Shown in pieces: positions 22,622-30,398 of a stretch of DNA of 49,452 bases. Below the pieces are notes generated by a model that saw only the letters and a program-made list of their open reading frames with translations, was not told the origin of the DNA and made no database searches. Position 1 is the first letter of the stretch. The number at the start of each line of letters is the position of its first letter. The position numbers and the translations under genes are program-made. The DNA is from Candidatus Saccharimonadota bacterium (GTDB lineage Bacteria; Patescibacteriota; Saccharimonadia; Saccharimonadales; UBA4665), in the NCBI GenBank assembly GCA_027346135.1, contig DAIESS010000001.1:1-49452 (forward strand), read 5' to 3'.

Positions 22622-23299
22622 CTAAGGCGAGAAACTAAAGTTCGGCAAGATGTACGTGTTGAAATCACTTTGAAATTGTGGTGAATTTGTCCACAACTTA
22701 AGTGTTTTATCACGTAATGGCAATAGTATCATTGTGCCGGTCTTGTCTTGGTCGATCGTGCCGGTGACGCGTGAGCCGACAACCGAAGGAACTTTGGGAG
22801 CGGCGTAAGGCGAAATCGTTACCCTACCCTGTTGTACATCATCTTGGAATTCGTTCATGGCGTCACTGTAACTTTGCTGCACAACCTGAACGCGTAAAGC
22901 GAAAACGGCTTTATCGTTAGAGGCTGTCGGTACAACATTAGGATAGAAATAACCGTCAACGTATGGGCTGTTGCCAGTGTCATCCGAAACATAAGCACTC
23001 CAAGTTTTAGGATACTGTATGTTTACACTGCCGTAGGCCAACGGACTAACATAAGTGCGAAATGGCGATTTTTCTTTCTCGGCAAATTCAGCATCTTTTT
23101 TAACGCTTTCAGCTTGCTGAGCCGAAGTCACAGCCTTAGCAATCTTTTGGTCGACGTTATTTTTATAGTCCTGGCGCCCCTGATAAGCCCAAACGCCAAA
23201 GGCGGCCGCGCCCGCGAATAGCAAAAAGAAGACGACAGCCAATACGACCGCTACACTCAAGAAGCCGTACTGGTTTAAAGACTTCACATTACCCTTCAT
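22622..23299 (-). CDS. Membrane-anchored extracytoplasmic protein of unknown function
   Basis: 225 aa. One N-terminal membrane span (about 11-36, FLSVAVVLAVVFFLLFAGAAAFGVWAY), then a charged, Ala/Lys-rich coiled segment and an outer beta-rich domain (NIQYPKTWSAYVSDD to the C-terminus) reminiscent of PsbP-like or lipoprotein domains. I recognise no precise family. It has an ATG at 23299 and stands alone between the kinase-like gene and the methyltransferase. Confidence 0.7.
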   Translation of the reverse strand: MKGNVKSLNQYGFLSVAVVLAVVFFLLFAGAAAFGVWAYQGRQDYKNNVDQKIAKAVTSAQQAESVKKDAEFAEKEKSPFRTYVSPLAYGSVNIQYPKTWSAYVSDDTGNSPYVDGYFYPNVVPTASNDKAVFALRVQVVQQSYSDAMNEFQDDVQQGRVTISPYAAPKVPSVVGSRVTGTIDQDKTGTMILLPLRDKTLKLWTNSPQFQSDFNTYILPNFSFSP

Positions 23300-23339
23300 G
23301 CTGCTTATGGTATCGAAGTTAGGCTGTCACTGCAAGTAT

Positions 23340-23828
23340 TTAACGGTATTCATAAAGGAAAACGCCGGATTGTTCGGTCGTAGGACGCCGCCCCTTGATC
23401 GCAAAAGCAAAACTCACAACTTTGACAGGCTTACTACATTCTTGCATAACTTTTTTATCCAGTTTTTTCATATATTTTGGCAATATGAAGCCAAATATAC
23501 CTTCGGCGGGCGGCCATTGTGCTCGCCAGAAGTCACCCAAGTGCACTTCTACTTTTGAACCATACTTACGGGTCCGCAACCAGGATATAAGCGCCAGCAA
23601 AGGATTCAGTTCGTAGCCCACTACTTTCCAGCCGCGCGCCGCAGCCGCTAAAAGAACGCGGCCATCGCCACAGCCTAGTTCAAGCATGGTCTCGCCGGGT
23701 TTTAGGTCTAGTAGATCAAGTGAAACACGCACCTGCTCGTCGAGCGTCGGCAAGTAAGGCGCGCCAAATATCAAGACAAAGCCAAAACAAAGCAGAACCA
23801 AAGTAATTATTAGTAATAACCAGGGCAT
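23340..23828 (-). CDS. Membrane-anchored class I SAM-dependent methyltransferase
   Basis: 162 aa. An N-terminal hydrophobic span (about 2-26) is followed by a Rossmann methyltransferase with motif I MLELGCGDGRVLLAAAARGW and acidic motif II (VVGYELNP). The C-terminal half is short. Similar small membrane-bound enzymes are found near lipid or protein modification genes, but the substrate is not evident. It starts ATG 23828, 6 bp after the xseB stop, so it is probably in the xseAB operon. Confidence 0.8.
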   Translation of the reverse strand: MPWLLLIITLVLLCFGFVLIFGAPYLPTLDEQVRVSLDLLDLKPGETMLELGCGDGRVLLAAAARGWKVVGYELNPLLALISWLRTRKYGSKVEVHLGDFWRAQWPPAEGIFGFILPKYMKKLDKKVMQECSKPVKVVSFAFAIKGRRPTTEQSGVFLYEYR

Positions 23829-23834
23829 CGATTA

Positions 23835-24041
23835 CTAGTCCTGGTGCTCGCTTAGCTCGATTAGACTGTTTTCACGCTCTTGCAAATAAGCGGCCAGCTC
23901 TTTAGCAAGTGCCGTCCCCTTCTCATATAAGCTAAGTGCAACATCAACATCGATATCTTCAGCCTGTAAGGCTGCCATAACCTCTTCCAGCTCATGCGCC
24001 AACTGACTATATGTTTTAGGGCTATTCTTTTTTGCGGGCAT
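23835..24041 (-). CDS. xseB: Exodeoxyribonuclease VII small subunit
   Basis: 68 aa from the ATG at 24041; a longer frame exists but the GGAGG ribosome-binding site in the end of xseA lies about 10 nt before this ATG. It has the small helical fold of XseB (TYSQLAHELEEVMAALQAEDIDVDVALSLYEKG). XseB wraps XseA and is needed for cleavage of single-stranded DNA. It begins 1 bp after the xseA stop. Confidence 0.92.
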   Translation of the reverse strand: MPAKKNSPKTYSQLAHELEEVMAALQAEDIDVDVALSLYEKGTALAKELAAYLQERENSLIELSEHQD

Positions 24042-24042
24042 T

Positions 24043-25164
24043 CTATTTATCCTCCGTAACAGTCGCCTGACGATGACCATCTCTAAATTCTATGTTAACT
24101 ATATCACCGCCATGTAGCTGTTTGGCATCCGATACGATCACCGTCTTAGAACGAACGATTGCATAACCGCGGCGCAGTACCGCTTTGGGGTTAAGCGCCT
24201 CGAGTAACGTAGTCGTATTAGTCAAGCGCCAGCGTGCTTCTCGAAAGGCAGATTCGACATTCTGTGCCAACACCGCCTGCTGGCCCGACAGCTTCAATTG
24301 AGCGGTCATGATCGCATCGTGTACCATATCGCCCATATCGCGCTGCATTGACGCGAGACCAGCAATGACGGCTTGACGATCAGGCGTTAAAAATTCGGCT
24401 GCATTGCTTGGTGTGCTTGCCCGTTTATCGGCTGCCAGCTCTGCCAAGCTAATATCCGTTTCGTGTCCGATAGCCGCCAACACCGGTATTCGGCTGGCCG
24501 CCACAGCCCGAACGACACGCTCGTCGCTAAATGCCTGCAGATCTTCGGCACTACCGCCACCACGTGTAATAACTAATACTTCGGGCAAGACTGACATGGC
24601 ATTGAACTGTGTAATAGCAGCCACAATCTGCTCTGGAGCGGCCTCACCCTGTACTTGAACGTCGCGCATAATAATTTCCAGTCCGCCCCAACGAGCCCCT
24701 AGAATCTTGGTAAAGTCTGCAAAGGCGGCCGATTCTCTTGAAGCAATCAGACCGATGCGCTCCGGTGGGTACGGCAAGCTCCGTTTACGACTTTCATCAA
24801 AAAGGCCTTCCAAGGCCAGTTTGTCATGCAATAATTCTGCCGCTCGTTTAATCACGCCGACACCAACCGGACGGATGTTTTGCATGACAATACTAAAGCC
24901 AAACTGAGGATGCAATCGCGGCACGCCCTGCACTCGCACGGTCATGCCATCCTCGAGTGGACCTGGTAGTTGGTGAACCATACCAAAAAACTTCAGACTG
25001 GCCGTTTCGTCTTTAAGATCGAAAAACACCCAGCGATTTTTGCTAATCCGAAAGTTGGCTAATTCTCCCTCAATAACTGCGCTTGGATAGGCGAACTCAA
25101 GTGTCTGGTTACAGACCGTTACAAAATCACTGACGCTAAAAATCAGATCGCCGCCGCTATTCAT
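24043..25164 (-). CDS. xseA: Exodeoxyribonuclease VII large subunit
   Basis: XseA degrades single-stranded DNA to short oligonucleotides in repair. An N-terminal OB fold (VIEGELANFRISKNRWVFFDLKDE) precedes the catalytic domain with LVITRGGGSAEDLQAFSDE, IPVLAAIGHETDISLAELAADKRASTPSNAAE, both strongly conserved. About 373 aa from the ATG at 25164 (a TTG three codons earlier is possible); somewhat shorter than E. coli XseA (456) because the coiled-coil region is reduced. It overlaps the end of the flippase-like gene by 8 bp. Confidence 0.94.
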   Translation of the reverse strand: MNSGGDLIFSVSDFVTVCNQTLEFAYPSAVIEGELANFRISKNRWVFFDLKDETASLKFFGMVHQLPGPLEDGMTVRVQGVPRLHPQFGFSIVMQNIRPVGVGVIKRAAELLHDKLALEGLFDESRKRSLPYPPERIGLIASRESAAFADFTKILGARWGGLEIIMRDVQVQGEAAPEQIVAAITQFNAMSVLPEVLVITRGGGSAEDLQAFSDERVVRAVAASRIPVLAAIGHETDISLAELAADKRASTPSNAAEFLTPDRQAVIAGLASMQRDMGDMVHDAIMTAQLKLSGQQAVLAQNVESAFREARWRLTNTTTLLEALNPKAVLRRGYAIVRSKTVIVSDAKQLHGGDIVNIEFRDGHRQATVTEDK

Positions 25165-26227
25165 AGGCGTCAATCGGCTGAGCCTTCCCCTCGGCCAGTG
25201 AACGGTGATAGAAGAAGTAGCCAGGCGGCACCTGCAAAACTGTGTTCAAAACTCGGTACATGACCGTAGCCGGTAGACTAATACTGGGCGGTATACCTGC
25301 CGTTGCCAATACGGCCGTCATCAAAGCCTCGTAAATGCCGACACCACCGGGCAGAACCGAAACTAGTCCCGCAAAATTGGCCACGGCATAGGCCAGGATA
25401 ATCGCGCCGATGTTAACGTGTTGGGCAAACGCCCAGTACACCACCAATACAACCGACACCTCTGTTATATTTGCAACCATCGCCCACCAAAAGGGCGCCT
25501 TGAGCTGAGTCGATTCCGAACGAATCACATTATAGCCCTCGTGAAATTCGCCGAAAGCGGCTCGGGCATTAGCAATATTTATAGTCTCGGGATCATGTGG
25601 TCTAACCACTTGAATCAACTTGTTTAACCACTTGGTTATGGTCGTAAAGAAGGCATCGATTCGGCTGCGGCTACTTATGATGTATACCATAATTCCCGTC
25701 CCCACTACCAAAAGCGTCGACAAAGAACTGCCGATGAGAATCGTCATATTACTAGCGCGGCCGTTAACCGCCAGAATGAACATGCCGAAAATAAGCAGAA
25801 TCTCGAACGACAAGAATATGAGAACCAGCTTAATGGCGTGCGCCAGGGTCGATTTCGCCAAGCTTACCCCTTCGCCACGCAAGCGCAAACCGAAGTACGA
25901 TATACCAGACACCCCGCCACTCGGGAAAATGTGGTTCACGAAATTTAACTCGAGCGATAATTTCAGCAGTGCTTTATACGTCAAATCTTTGCCAACAATA
26001 CGAAATAGTCGCTGATACAGCTTGGCCTGGGCATGGTAATTCAAGAACTCAATCGGAATTATAAGCACCAAAATCCATAGGTTAACGCGCTCGAAATTTT
26101 TAACAGTATCGAGGAGCTGATGTCTTGATACGAACACCAAAAACCCGAGCGCAATTAGCGTCACGATGTTCAGTAGTAGTTTCCATCGTCGTTTCACGAA
26201 GCTGCCAAAGGTGGAATTTTCGCTCAT
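25157..26227 (-). CDS. Flippase-like integral membrane protein (LPG synthase TM/UPF0104, YbhN family)
   Basis: 356 aa with about eight membrane spans. Family landmarks: LSLELNFVNHIFPSGGVSGISYFGLRLRGEGVS and the C-terminal YAVANFAGLVSVLPGGVGIYEALMTAVLATAGIP. Relatives (MprF N-terminal domain, AglD) move lipids or lipid-linked groups across the membrane; there is no synthase domain here. ATG at 26227 is preceded by TATAAT with a 7-nt gap. The gene is divergent from the trm11-like gene across 40 bp. Confidence 0.85.
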   Translation of the reverse strand: MSENSTFGSFVKRRWKLLLNIVTLIALGFLVFVSRHQLLDTVKNFERVNLWILVLIIPIEFLNYHAQAKLYQRLFRIVGKDLTYKALLKLSLELNFVNHIFPSGGVSGISYFGLRLRGEGVSLAKSTLAHAIKLVLIFLSFEILLIFGMFILAVNGRASNMTILIGSSLSTLLVVGTGIMVYIISSRSRIDAFFTTITKWLNKLIQVVRPHDPETINIANARAAFGEFHEGYNVIRSESTQLKAPFWWAMVANITEVSVVLVVYWAFAQHVNIGAIILAYAVANFAGLVSVLPGGVGIYEALMTAVLATAGIPPSISLPATVMYRVLNTVLQVPPGYFFYHRSLAEGKAQPIDAYE

Positions 26228-26267
26228 TACAACCATTATACCGGTAAATTCGGTTATAATATGCCTA
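26228..26267. promoter_or_regulatory. 40-bp divergent pair of leaderless promoters
   Basis: Minus-strand TATAAT at 26240-26235 ends 7 nt before ATG 26227; plus-strand TATAAT at 26255-26260 ends 7 nt before ATG 26268. The boxes are 14 bp apart, so each would-be -35 region overlaps the other's -10. Polymerases could not occupy both sites at once. Confidence 0.7.
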
Positions 26268-27509
26268 ATGGACAGTATCGTCATATTAGGCCGTCAACCG
26301 GCCCTCGGCTTGGCCGAGCTAGAAAGTCTATACGGATCAGCCAAAGTCAGCCTACTCGGTGAACGAGCGGCGCGTGTTAATGTCGACCCTTGTTTGCTGG
26401 CCTTTGACCGGCTTGGTGGCAGTCTTAAGTTCTGTCGACCCCTCACAACTCTCGATACAACGAGTTGGAAACGAATCGAGGCTTTCCTTGCCGAAGTTTC
26501 ACCGGAGCACAGCCAGCGCATGCCCGAAGGTAAAATGCACCTTGGCCTCAGCCTCATCGGTTTTCCAGAAATCAGCCTTAAACGGATTATGGCGACTGGT
26601 TTAACCGTCAAAAAGGCCATCAATCGCGCCACCGGTCGGACTGTTCGGCTGGTACCAAACAATGAGGCCGAGCTTTCGACCGCCCAAGTACTACACAATA
26701 AACTAGCTAGGGCGAATGGCTGGGAGCTAATCTGCATCCGTGATGGCGACAAAACAATTATCGCTCAAACCGTTAAGGTTCAGGACATAACTGGCTACAC
26801 CAAACGTGACCGCGAACGCCCACGCCGTGACAGCCGCGTCGGTATGCTGCCGCCCAAGCTCGCCCAGATGATTATCAACCTAGCTGTCGGTCGACTGCCC
26901 GAAACAGCCCTTAAATCGATTTGTGAAATTCCAGCCGGTGAGCCCATCCCTGCGACCGTATTCGGCCAAACCGTGCTCGATCCGTTTTGCGGGACTGGCG
27001 TAGTGCTGCAAGAGGCTCTTTTGATGGGCTACGACGTTTACGGCACGGATTTGGAAAAGCGTATGATCGATTACTCGGCTGGCAATTTAGAGTGGCTACA
27101 AGAGCTTCAGTCCATACAAGGCTACAAGCGGCTGGCCGTCGGTGACGCGACGACTTACACCTGGCAAGCGCCCATCGATTTCGTAGCCTGTGAAACCTAC
27201 CTAGGCCGCCCCTTTACGGAGGCCCCTAGCGCCGAGATGTTAGCCAAAACCGCTAGCGAATGCAACTTAATCATTAAAAAGTTCCTGCGCAACCTACATG
27301 GTCAACTTAAATCTGGCGCGCGTCTCTGTATTGCCGTCCCTGCCTGGCAAATTCAGCCAGGTAAATTCAAGCATCTTCCCCTTGTTGACTCTCTCGAGGA
27401 AATCGGCTATAATCGAGTAAGTTTTGAGCACGTTCGGGAACAAGATTTGATCTACTTTCGTGAAGACCAGATCGTTGCCCGCCAGCTCTTAGTAATAACA
27501 AGGAATTAA
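26268..27509 (+). CDS. Trm11-like THUMP-type RNA methyltransferase
   Basis: 413 aa from ATG 26268 (MDSIVILGRQP). The N-terminal half looks like the THUMP-containing part of Trm11/TrmG10 enzymes, which form m2G10 in tRNA; the block RPRRDSRVGMLPPKLAQMIINLAVG is typical. The methyltransferase domain has motif I VLDPFCGTGVVLQEA. In place of the catalytic (N/D)PPY motif it has ACETYLGRP, so catalysis may differ or be lost. It is followed by rpmA 5 bp later, forming a translation-related pair. Confidence 0.82.
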   Translation: MDSIVILGRQPALGLAELESLYGSAKVSLLGERAARVNVDPCLLAFDRLGGSLKFCRPLTTLDTTSWKRIEAFLAEVSPEHSQRMPEGKMHLGLSLIGFPEISLKRIMATGLTVKKAINRATGRTVRLVPNNEAELSTAQVLHNKLARANGWELICIRDGDKTIIAQTVKVQDITGYTKRDRERPRRDSRVGMLPPKLAQMIINLAVGRLPETALKSICEIPAGEPIPATVFGQTVLDPFCGTGVVLQEALLMGYDVYGTDLEKRMIDYSAGNLEWLQELQSIQGYKRLAVGDATTYTWQAPIDFVACETYLGRPFTEAPSAEMLAKTASECNLIIKKFLRNLHGQLKSGARLCIAVPAWQIQPGKFKHLPLVDSLEEIGYNRVSFEHVREQDLIYFREDQIVARQLLVITRN

Positions 27510-27514
27510 TACCT

Positions 27515-27787
27515 ATGTCACACGTCAAAGCAGGCGGTACCGCCAAAAATACCCGCGATTCAGTTGGACAGCGCCTCGGCGTTAAACTGTTTGGTGGCCA
27601 AAAAGTTAAAGTCGGCCAAGTTATTGTCCGCCAAGTCGGTCTTACCAAGCGTGCCGGCAAAGGTACGTCTTTGAGCCGTAATTACACCATTCACGCCGCC
27701 AAAGATGGCGTCGTTAAGTTTCAGACTCGTCGGGTTCGCCTTTTCACCGGCAAATCAGTTGCCCGTACTGAAGTCACTGTCGAATAA
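27515..27787 (+). CDS. rpmA: 50S ribosomal protein L27
   Basis: 90 aa. The N-terminus MSHVKAGGTAKNTRDSVGQRLGVKLFGG is the conserved L27 arm that reaches the peptidyl transferase centre; the rest (VGQVIVRQVG, FQTRRVRLFTGK) fits a small beta-barrel. No N-terminal extension that needs cleavage, as found in Firmicutes. AAGGA lies about 10 nt upstream of the ATG. A strong terminator follows. Confidence 0.97.
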   Translation: MSHVKAGGTAKNTRDSVGQRLGVKLFGGQKVKVGQVIVRQVGLTKRAGKGTSLSRNYTIHAAKDGVVKFQTRRVRLFTGKSVARTEVTVE

Positions 27788-27803
27788 TCTCTTTTAAGAC
27801 TTA

Positions 27804-27833
27804 AAAATAGCCGGTAAAATAGCCGGCTATTTT
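27804..27833. terminator. Intrinsic terminator after rpmA (probably bidirectional)
   Basis: AAAATAGCCGG, 8-nt loop, CCGGCTATTTT: 11-bp perfect stem, with A and T tracts at the outer ends of both arms, so it can serve rpmA on the plus strand and the convergent gene at 27855-28175. Confidence 0.8.
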
Positions 27834-27854
27834 ATTTGTGGTCTAGTTTTTCCT

Positions 27855-28175
27855 TTATTCGTGGTCTGGTTCAACCATTGAACGCTTGTAGGCATCAAGC
27901 TCGCCATTATTGGGGTTTGATGGGTGGCCCGGCACGTTTTTAGGATTTGAAACTTGGTCGACGTTCTCAACCTGACTCATAACAGTCGGCTTTTCGGCCG
28001 TTACAACAGGTTCGAGCCGTAAAGCCATAGGCATTTCAGCAATGAAGGTCTTCTCTGACTGCTTATGGCCAGTAATAGCTTTATCTTTATTGAGCGCAGC
28101 CTTGCCAATAAATAAAGCTGCATCGACGCCTTTTTCAACCTGGCCAGAGGTTTTTTCGTGCCTAGAAAAAATCAT
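27855..28175 (-). CDS. Small hydrophilic protein of unknown function
   Basis: 106 aa, charged, without membrane segments. It resembles an intrinsically disordered protein, with a Pro/Asn-rich tail (SNPKNVPGHPSNPNNGE). No family recognised. Its leader has the A-rich motif (ACAAAAATAAAC, ACAGAAG) shared with ftsL. It stands between convergent rpmA and the response-regulator gene. Confidence 0.55.
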   Translation of the reverse strand: MIFSRHEKTSGQVEKGVDAALFIGKAALNKDKAITGHKQSEKTFIAEMPMALRLEPVVTAEKPTVMSQVENVDQVSNPKNVPGHPSNPNNGELDAYKRSMVEPDHE

Positions 28176-28186
28176 AATGTTCAGCT

Positions 28187-28210
28187 CTTCTGTTTAATGT
28201 TTATTTTTGT
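28187..28210 (-). promoter_or_regulatory. A-rich leader motif before the 106-aa gene
   Basis: Minus strand ACAAAAATAAAC-ATTAA-ACAGAAG. Identical words occur before ftsL (7376-7392) without the 5-nt insert. An imperfect inverted repeat (TTAATGT/ACATTAA, 28194-28228) overlaps it. Confidence 0.4.
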
Positions 28211-28269
28211 ACACTCAAAATACATTAACATAAGCACGATGCTAAGTCAAGAGTGCCTGCTCTGTTGGA

Positions 28270-28671
28270 TTACATGCCAAGGTGATACTTGATGCGTTCA
28301 ATGACATCAGCGATCACAACTTGAGACTTCACCAGGTAATCATCGACGCCCAAAGAGTTGGCACGTTCTTTGTCGCTCTCTTGGCTTAAAGCCGTCAGCA
28401 TAACAATCTTGAGGTTAGCCGTTTCGGGCGTATTGCGTAATATGTCGAGTACGTCAAAACCGCTTACTTTTGGCATCATGACATCGAGCACTACTAGATC
28501 AGGCTTGTAGTTCAAGGCCGAAGCCAGAGCGTCTTCACCGTTAGCAACTCGCCGAACATCAAAATTCTCAGCCTGTAAACGCTGCAAATAAACATTTGCC
28601 AGGGCGTCGTCGTCTTCAACCAATAAAATTCGTTTTGGATGAGCTGATGCGTTCGGAGTTGTTGGGTTCAT
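28270..28671 (-). CDS. Stand-alone response regulator receiver (CheY-like)
   Basis: 133 aa, single receiver domain after a short Pro/Asn-rich N-terminus. All signalling residues are present: acidic pair (LLVEDDD, about 19-22), phosphoacceptor Asp63 (VVLDVMMP), Thr93 (VMLTALS) and Lys115 (YLVKSQ). It has no output domain. The partner kinase is not adjacent. This intact receiver contrasts with the degenerate one at 21413-21805. It follows pyrG by about 15 bp in reverse order and may have its own promoter. Confidence 0.9.
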   Translation of the reverse strand: MNPTTPNASAHPKRILLVEDDDALANVYLQRLQAENFDVRRVANGEDALASALNYKPDLVVLDVMMPKVSGFDVLDILRNTPETANLKIVMLTALSQESDKERANSLGVDDYLVKSQVVIADVIERIKYHLGM

Positions 28672-28686
28672 ACTGCTTAAGCTACT

Positions 28687-30336
28687 TTATTTTGCCGTAT
28701 TTTGCAACTTGATATTCGCTTTGACCGGTGTTGTCGTCATAAGAAGGCTCTTTATAAAACCATCGAACATTGGGTGTGGACGGGTCGGCCGTGACTTAAA
28801 TTCCGGGTGGAATTGACTTGCCAAGAAGAATGGATGTTCGACGCCTTCGATAACTTCTACGAGCTTAGTTTTAGGGTTTACACCAACGGCTCGGATGCCC
28901 CACTTCTCGTATTCAGGTACATAACGCGCCATACACTCATAACGATGGCGATGACGCTCAACAATTTCAGTCGTGCCGTAAACGCGCGCCGCGAGGCTAC
29001 CAGCCTGCAAATGACATTCGTAGTCACCTAGGCGCATCGTGCCGCCCGTGTTTTGCTTGCCCTCTTGGCCATCCATGGTGTCGATGACAGCATACGGAGT
29101 TGCCGGGTCACATTCGGTCGTATTGGCTTTGTCCAAGCCACCCATGCGAGCGGCGGCAATTACAGCCATGTGCAAGCCATAGCACAGCCCCAAATACGGT
29201 TTCTTGGACTCAAGCGCATAGGCCGCAGCCCGAATCTTGCCCTCGACACCGCGCGAACCAAAGCCGCCCGGCACCACAATGCCATCGACCTCACTAAGAA
29301 CTGCAGCAACATCTTCGTCATTATCGAGCTTCTCGGCATCAATCCAGCGTATATCAATGTTAACGTCATTAGACCAAGCCGCCGACCGTAGAGCTTCAAA
29401 AACCGACATGTACGTATCCTGGTTGTCCAAATATTTGGCCACCACGCCAACCGCAACTGTTCGAGGGTGCTTGTGGGTAGCGTTTTTAACCATTTCACGC
29501 CAACTTGCCAGATCGGCCTTGCGATCGCCATCTAGATCAAGTCGTTTGCAAATTACCTCTGCCACACCCGAGTCTTCGAGCGTTAGAGGAACTTCGTAAA
29601 TACTCTTAGCGTTTGGCAACAGTGCAATTGCCGACTCATCGACGCCACAGAACAAGCTTAACTTACGCTTAACGCTTGCTTCGGCTGGTTGTTCGCTACG
29701 AGCTACCAAGATATCTGGCAAAACGCCAAGACCACGCAAGTCTCGCACCGAGTTTTGAGCTGGCTTAGTCTTTGTCTCTCCACTTGCTCCAAGATATGGA
29801 AGATAAACGACATGAACATACAAGCAGTTTTCGCGGCCAACTTTTTGGCTAAATTCACGGATAGCCTCGATAAACGAAAGCGACTCGTAATCACCAACCG
29901 TACCGCCGATTTCGACGATATGAACATCAACGCCCTTGCCGGCTGCCAGAATGCCATCCTGAATTGCGCCGGTGATGTGAGGGATAATTTGGACCGATCG
30001 GCCTTCGTATTTGCCGTCCCGCTCATCCTGAATAACTTTCAATAAGACCTGGCCGCTCATGAGCGAGCTTTTTTTAGTCAGTTCCTCATCGATAAACCGC
30101 TCGTAATGACCTAGGTCGAGGTCGGTTTCGGCACCATCTTTAGTGACAAAACATTCACCGTGCTCACGCGGATTAAGTAAGCCGGCATCAACATTCAAAT
30201 AAGGGTCGCATTTTTGGAGATTAACGGATAGGCCGCGAGCTTTTAGAAGGTTACCAATTGAGGCGGCGGTGATACCCTTTCCTAATCCGGAAAGCACACC
30301 ACCAGTTACAAATACAAACTTAGTAGCCCGCGCCAC
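28687..30336 (-). CDS. pyrG: CTP synthase
   Basis: Converts UTP to CTP with Gln-derived ammonia. The N-terminal synthetase domain starts KFVFVTGGVLSGLGKGITAASIG and contains LKCDPYLNVDAG-like and REHGECFVTKDGAETDLDLGHYERF blocks; the C-terminal GATase1 domain has PYLGLCYGLHMAV with the Cys nucleophile and FHPEFKSRP with His/Glu. Length 549 aa is normal. It starts with GTG at 30336 after GGGAGAG. Complete by all visible motifs. Confidence 0.97.
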   Translation of the reverse strand: MARATKFVFVTGGVLSGLGKGITAASIGNLLKARGLSVNLQKCDPYLNVDAGLLNPREHGECFVTKDGAETDLDLGHYERFIDEELTKKSSLMSGQVLLKVIQDERDGKYEGRSVQIIPHITGAIQDGILAAGKGVDVHIVEIGGTVGDYESLSFIEAIREFSQKVGRENCLYVHVVYLPYLGASGETKTKPAQNSVRDLRGLGVLPDILVARSEQPAEASVKRKLSLFCGVDESAIALLPNAKSIYEVPLTLEDSGVAEVICKRLDLDGDRKADLASWREMVKNATHKHPRTVAVGVVAKYLDNQDTYMSVFEALRSAAWSNDVNIDIRWIDAEKLDNDEDVAAVLSEVDGIVVPGGFGSRGVEGKIRAAAYALESKKPYLGLCYGLHMAVIAAARMGGLDKANTTECDPATPYAVIDTMDGQEGKQNTGGTMRLGDYECHLQAGSLAARVYGTTEIVERHRHRYECMARYVPEYEKWGIRAVGVNPKTKLVEVIEGVEHPFFLASQFHPEFKSRPTRPHPMFDGFIKSLLMTTTPVKANIKLQNTAK

Positions 30337-30398
30337 ATTCTCTCCCTTGTTGTTAATACTATTTTAATTGATTGATATCGCCATGGCAAGGTTTAAAA

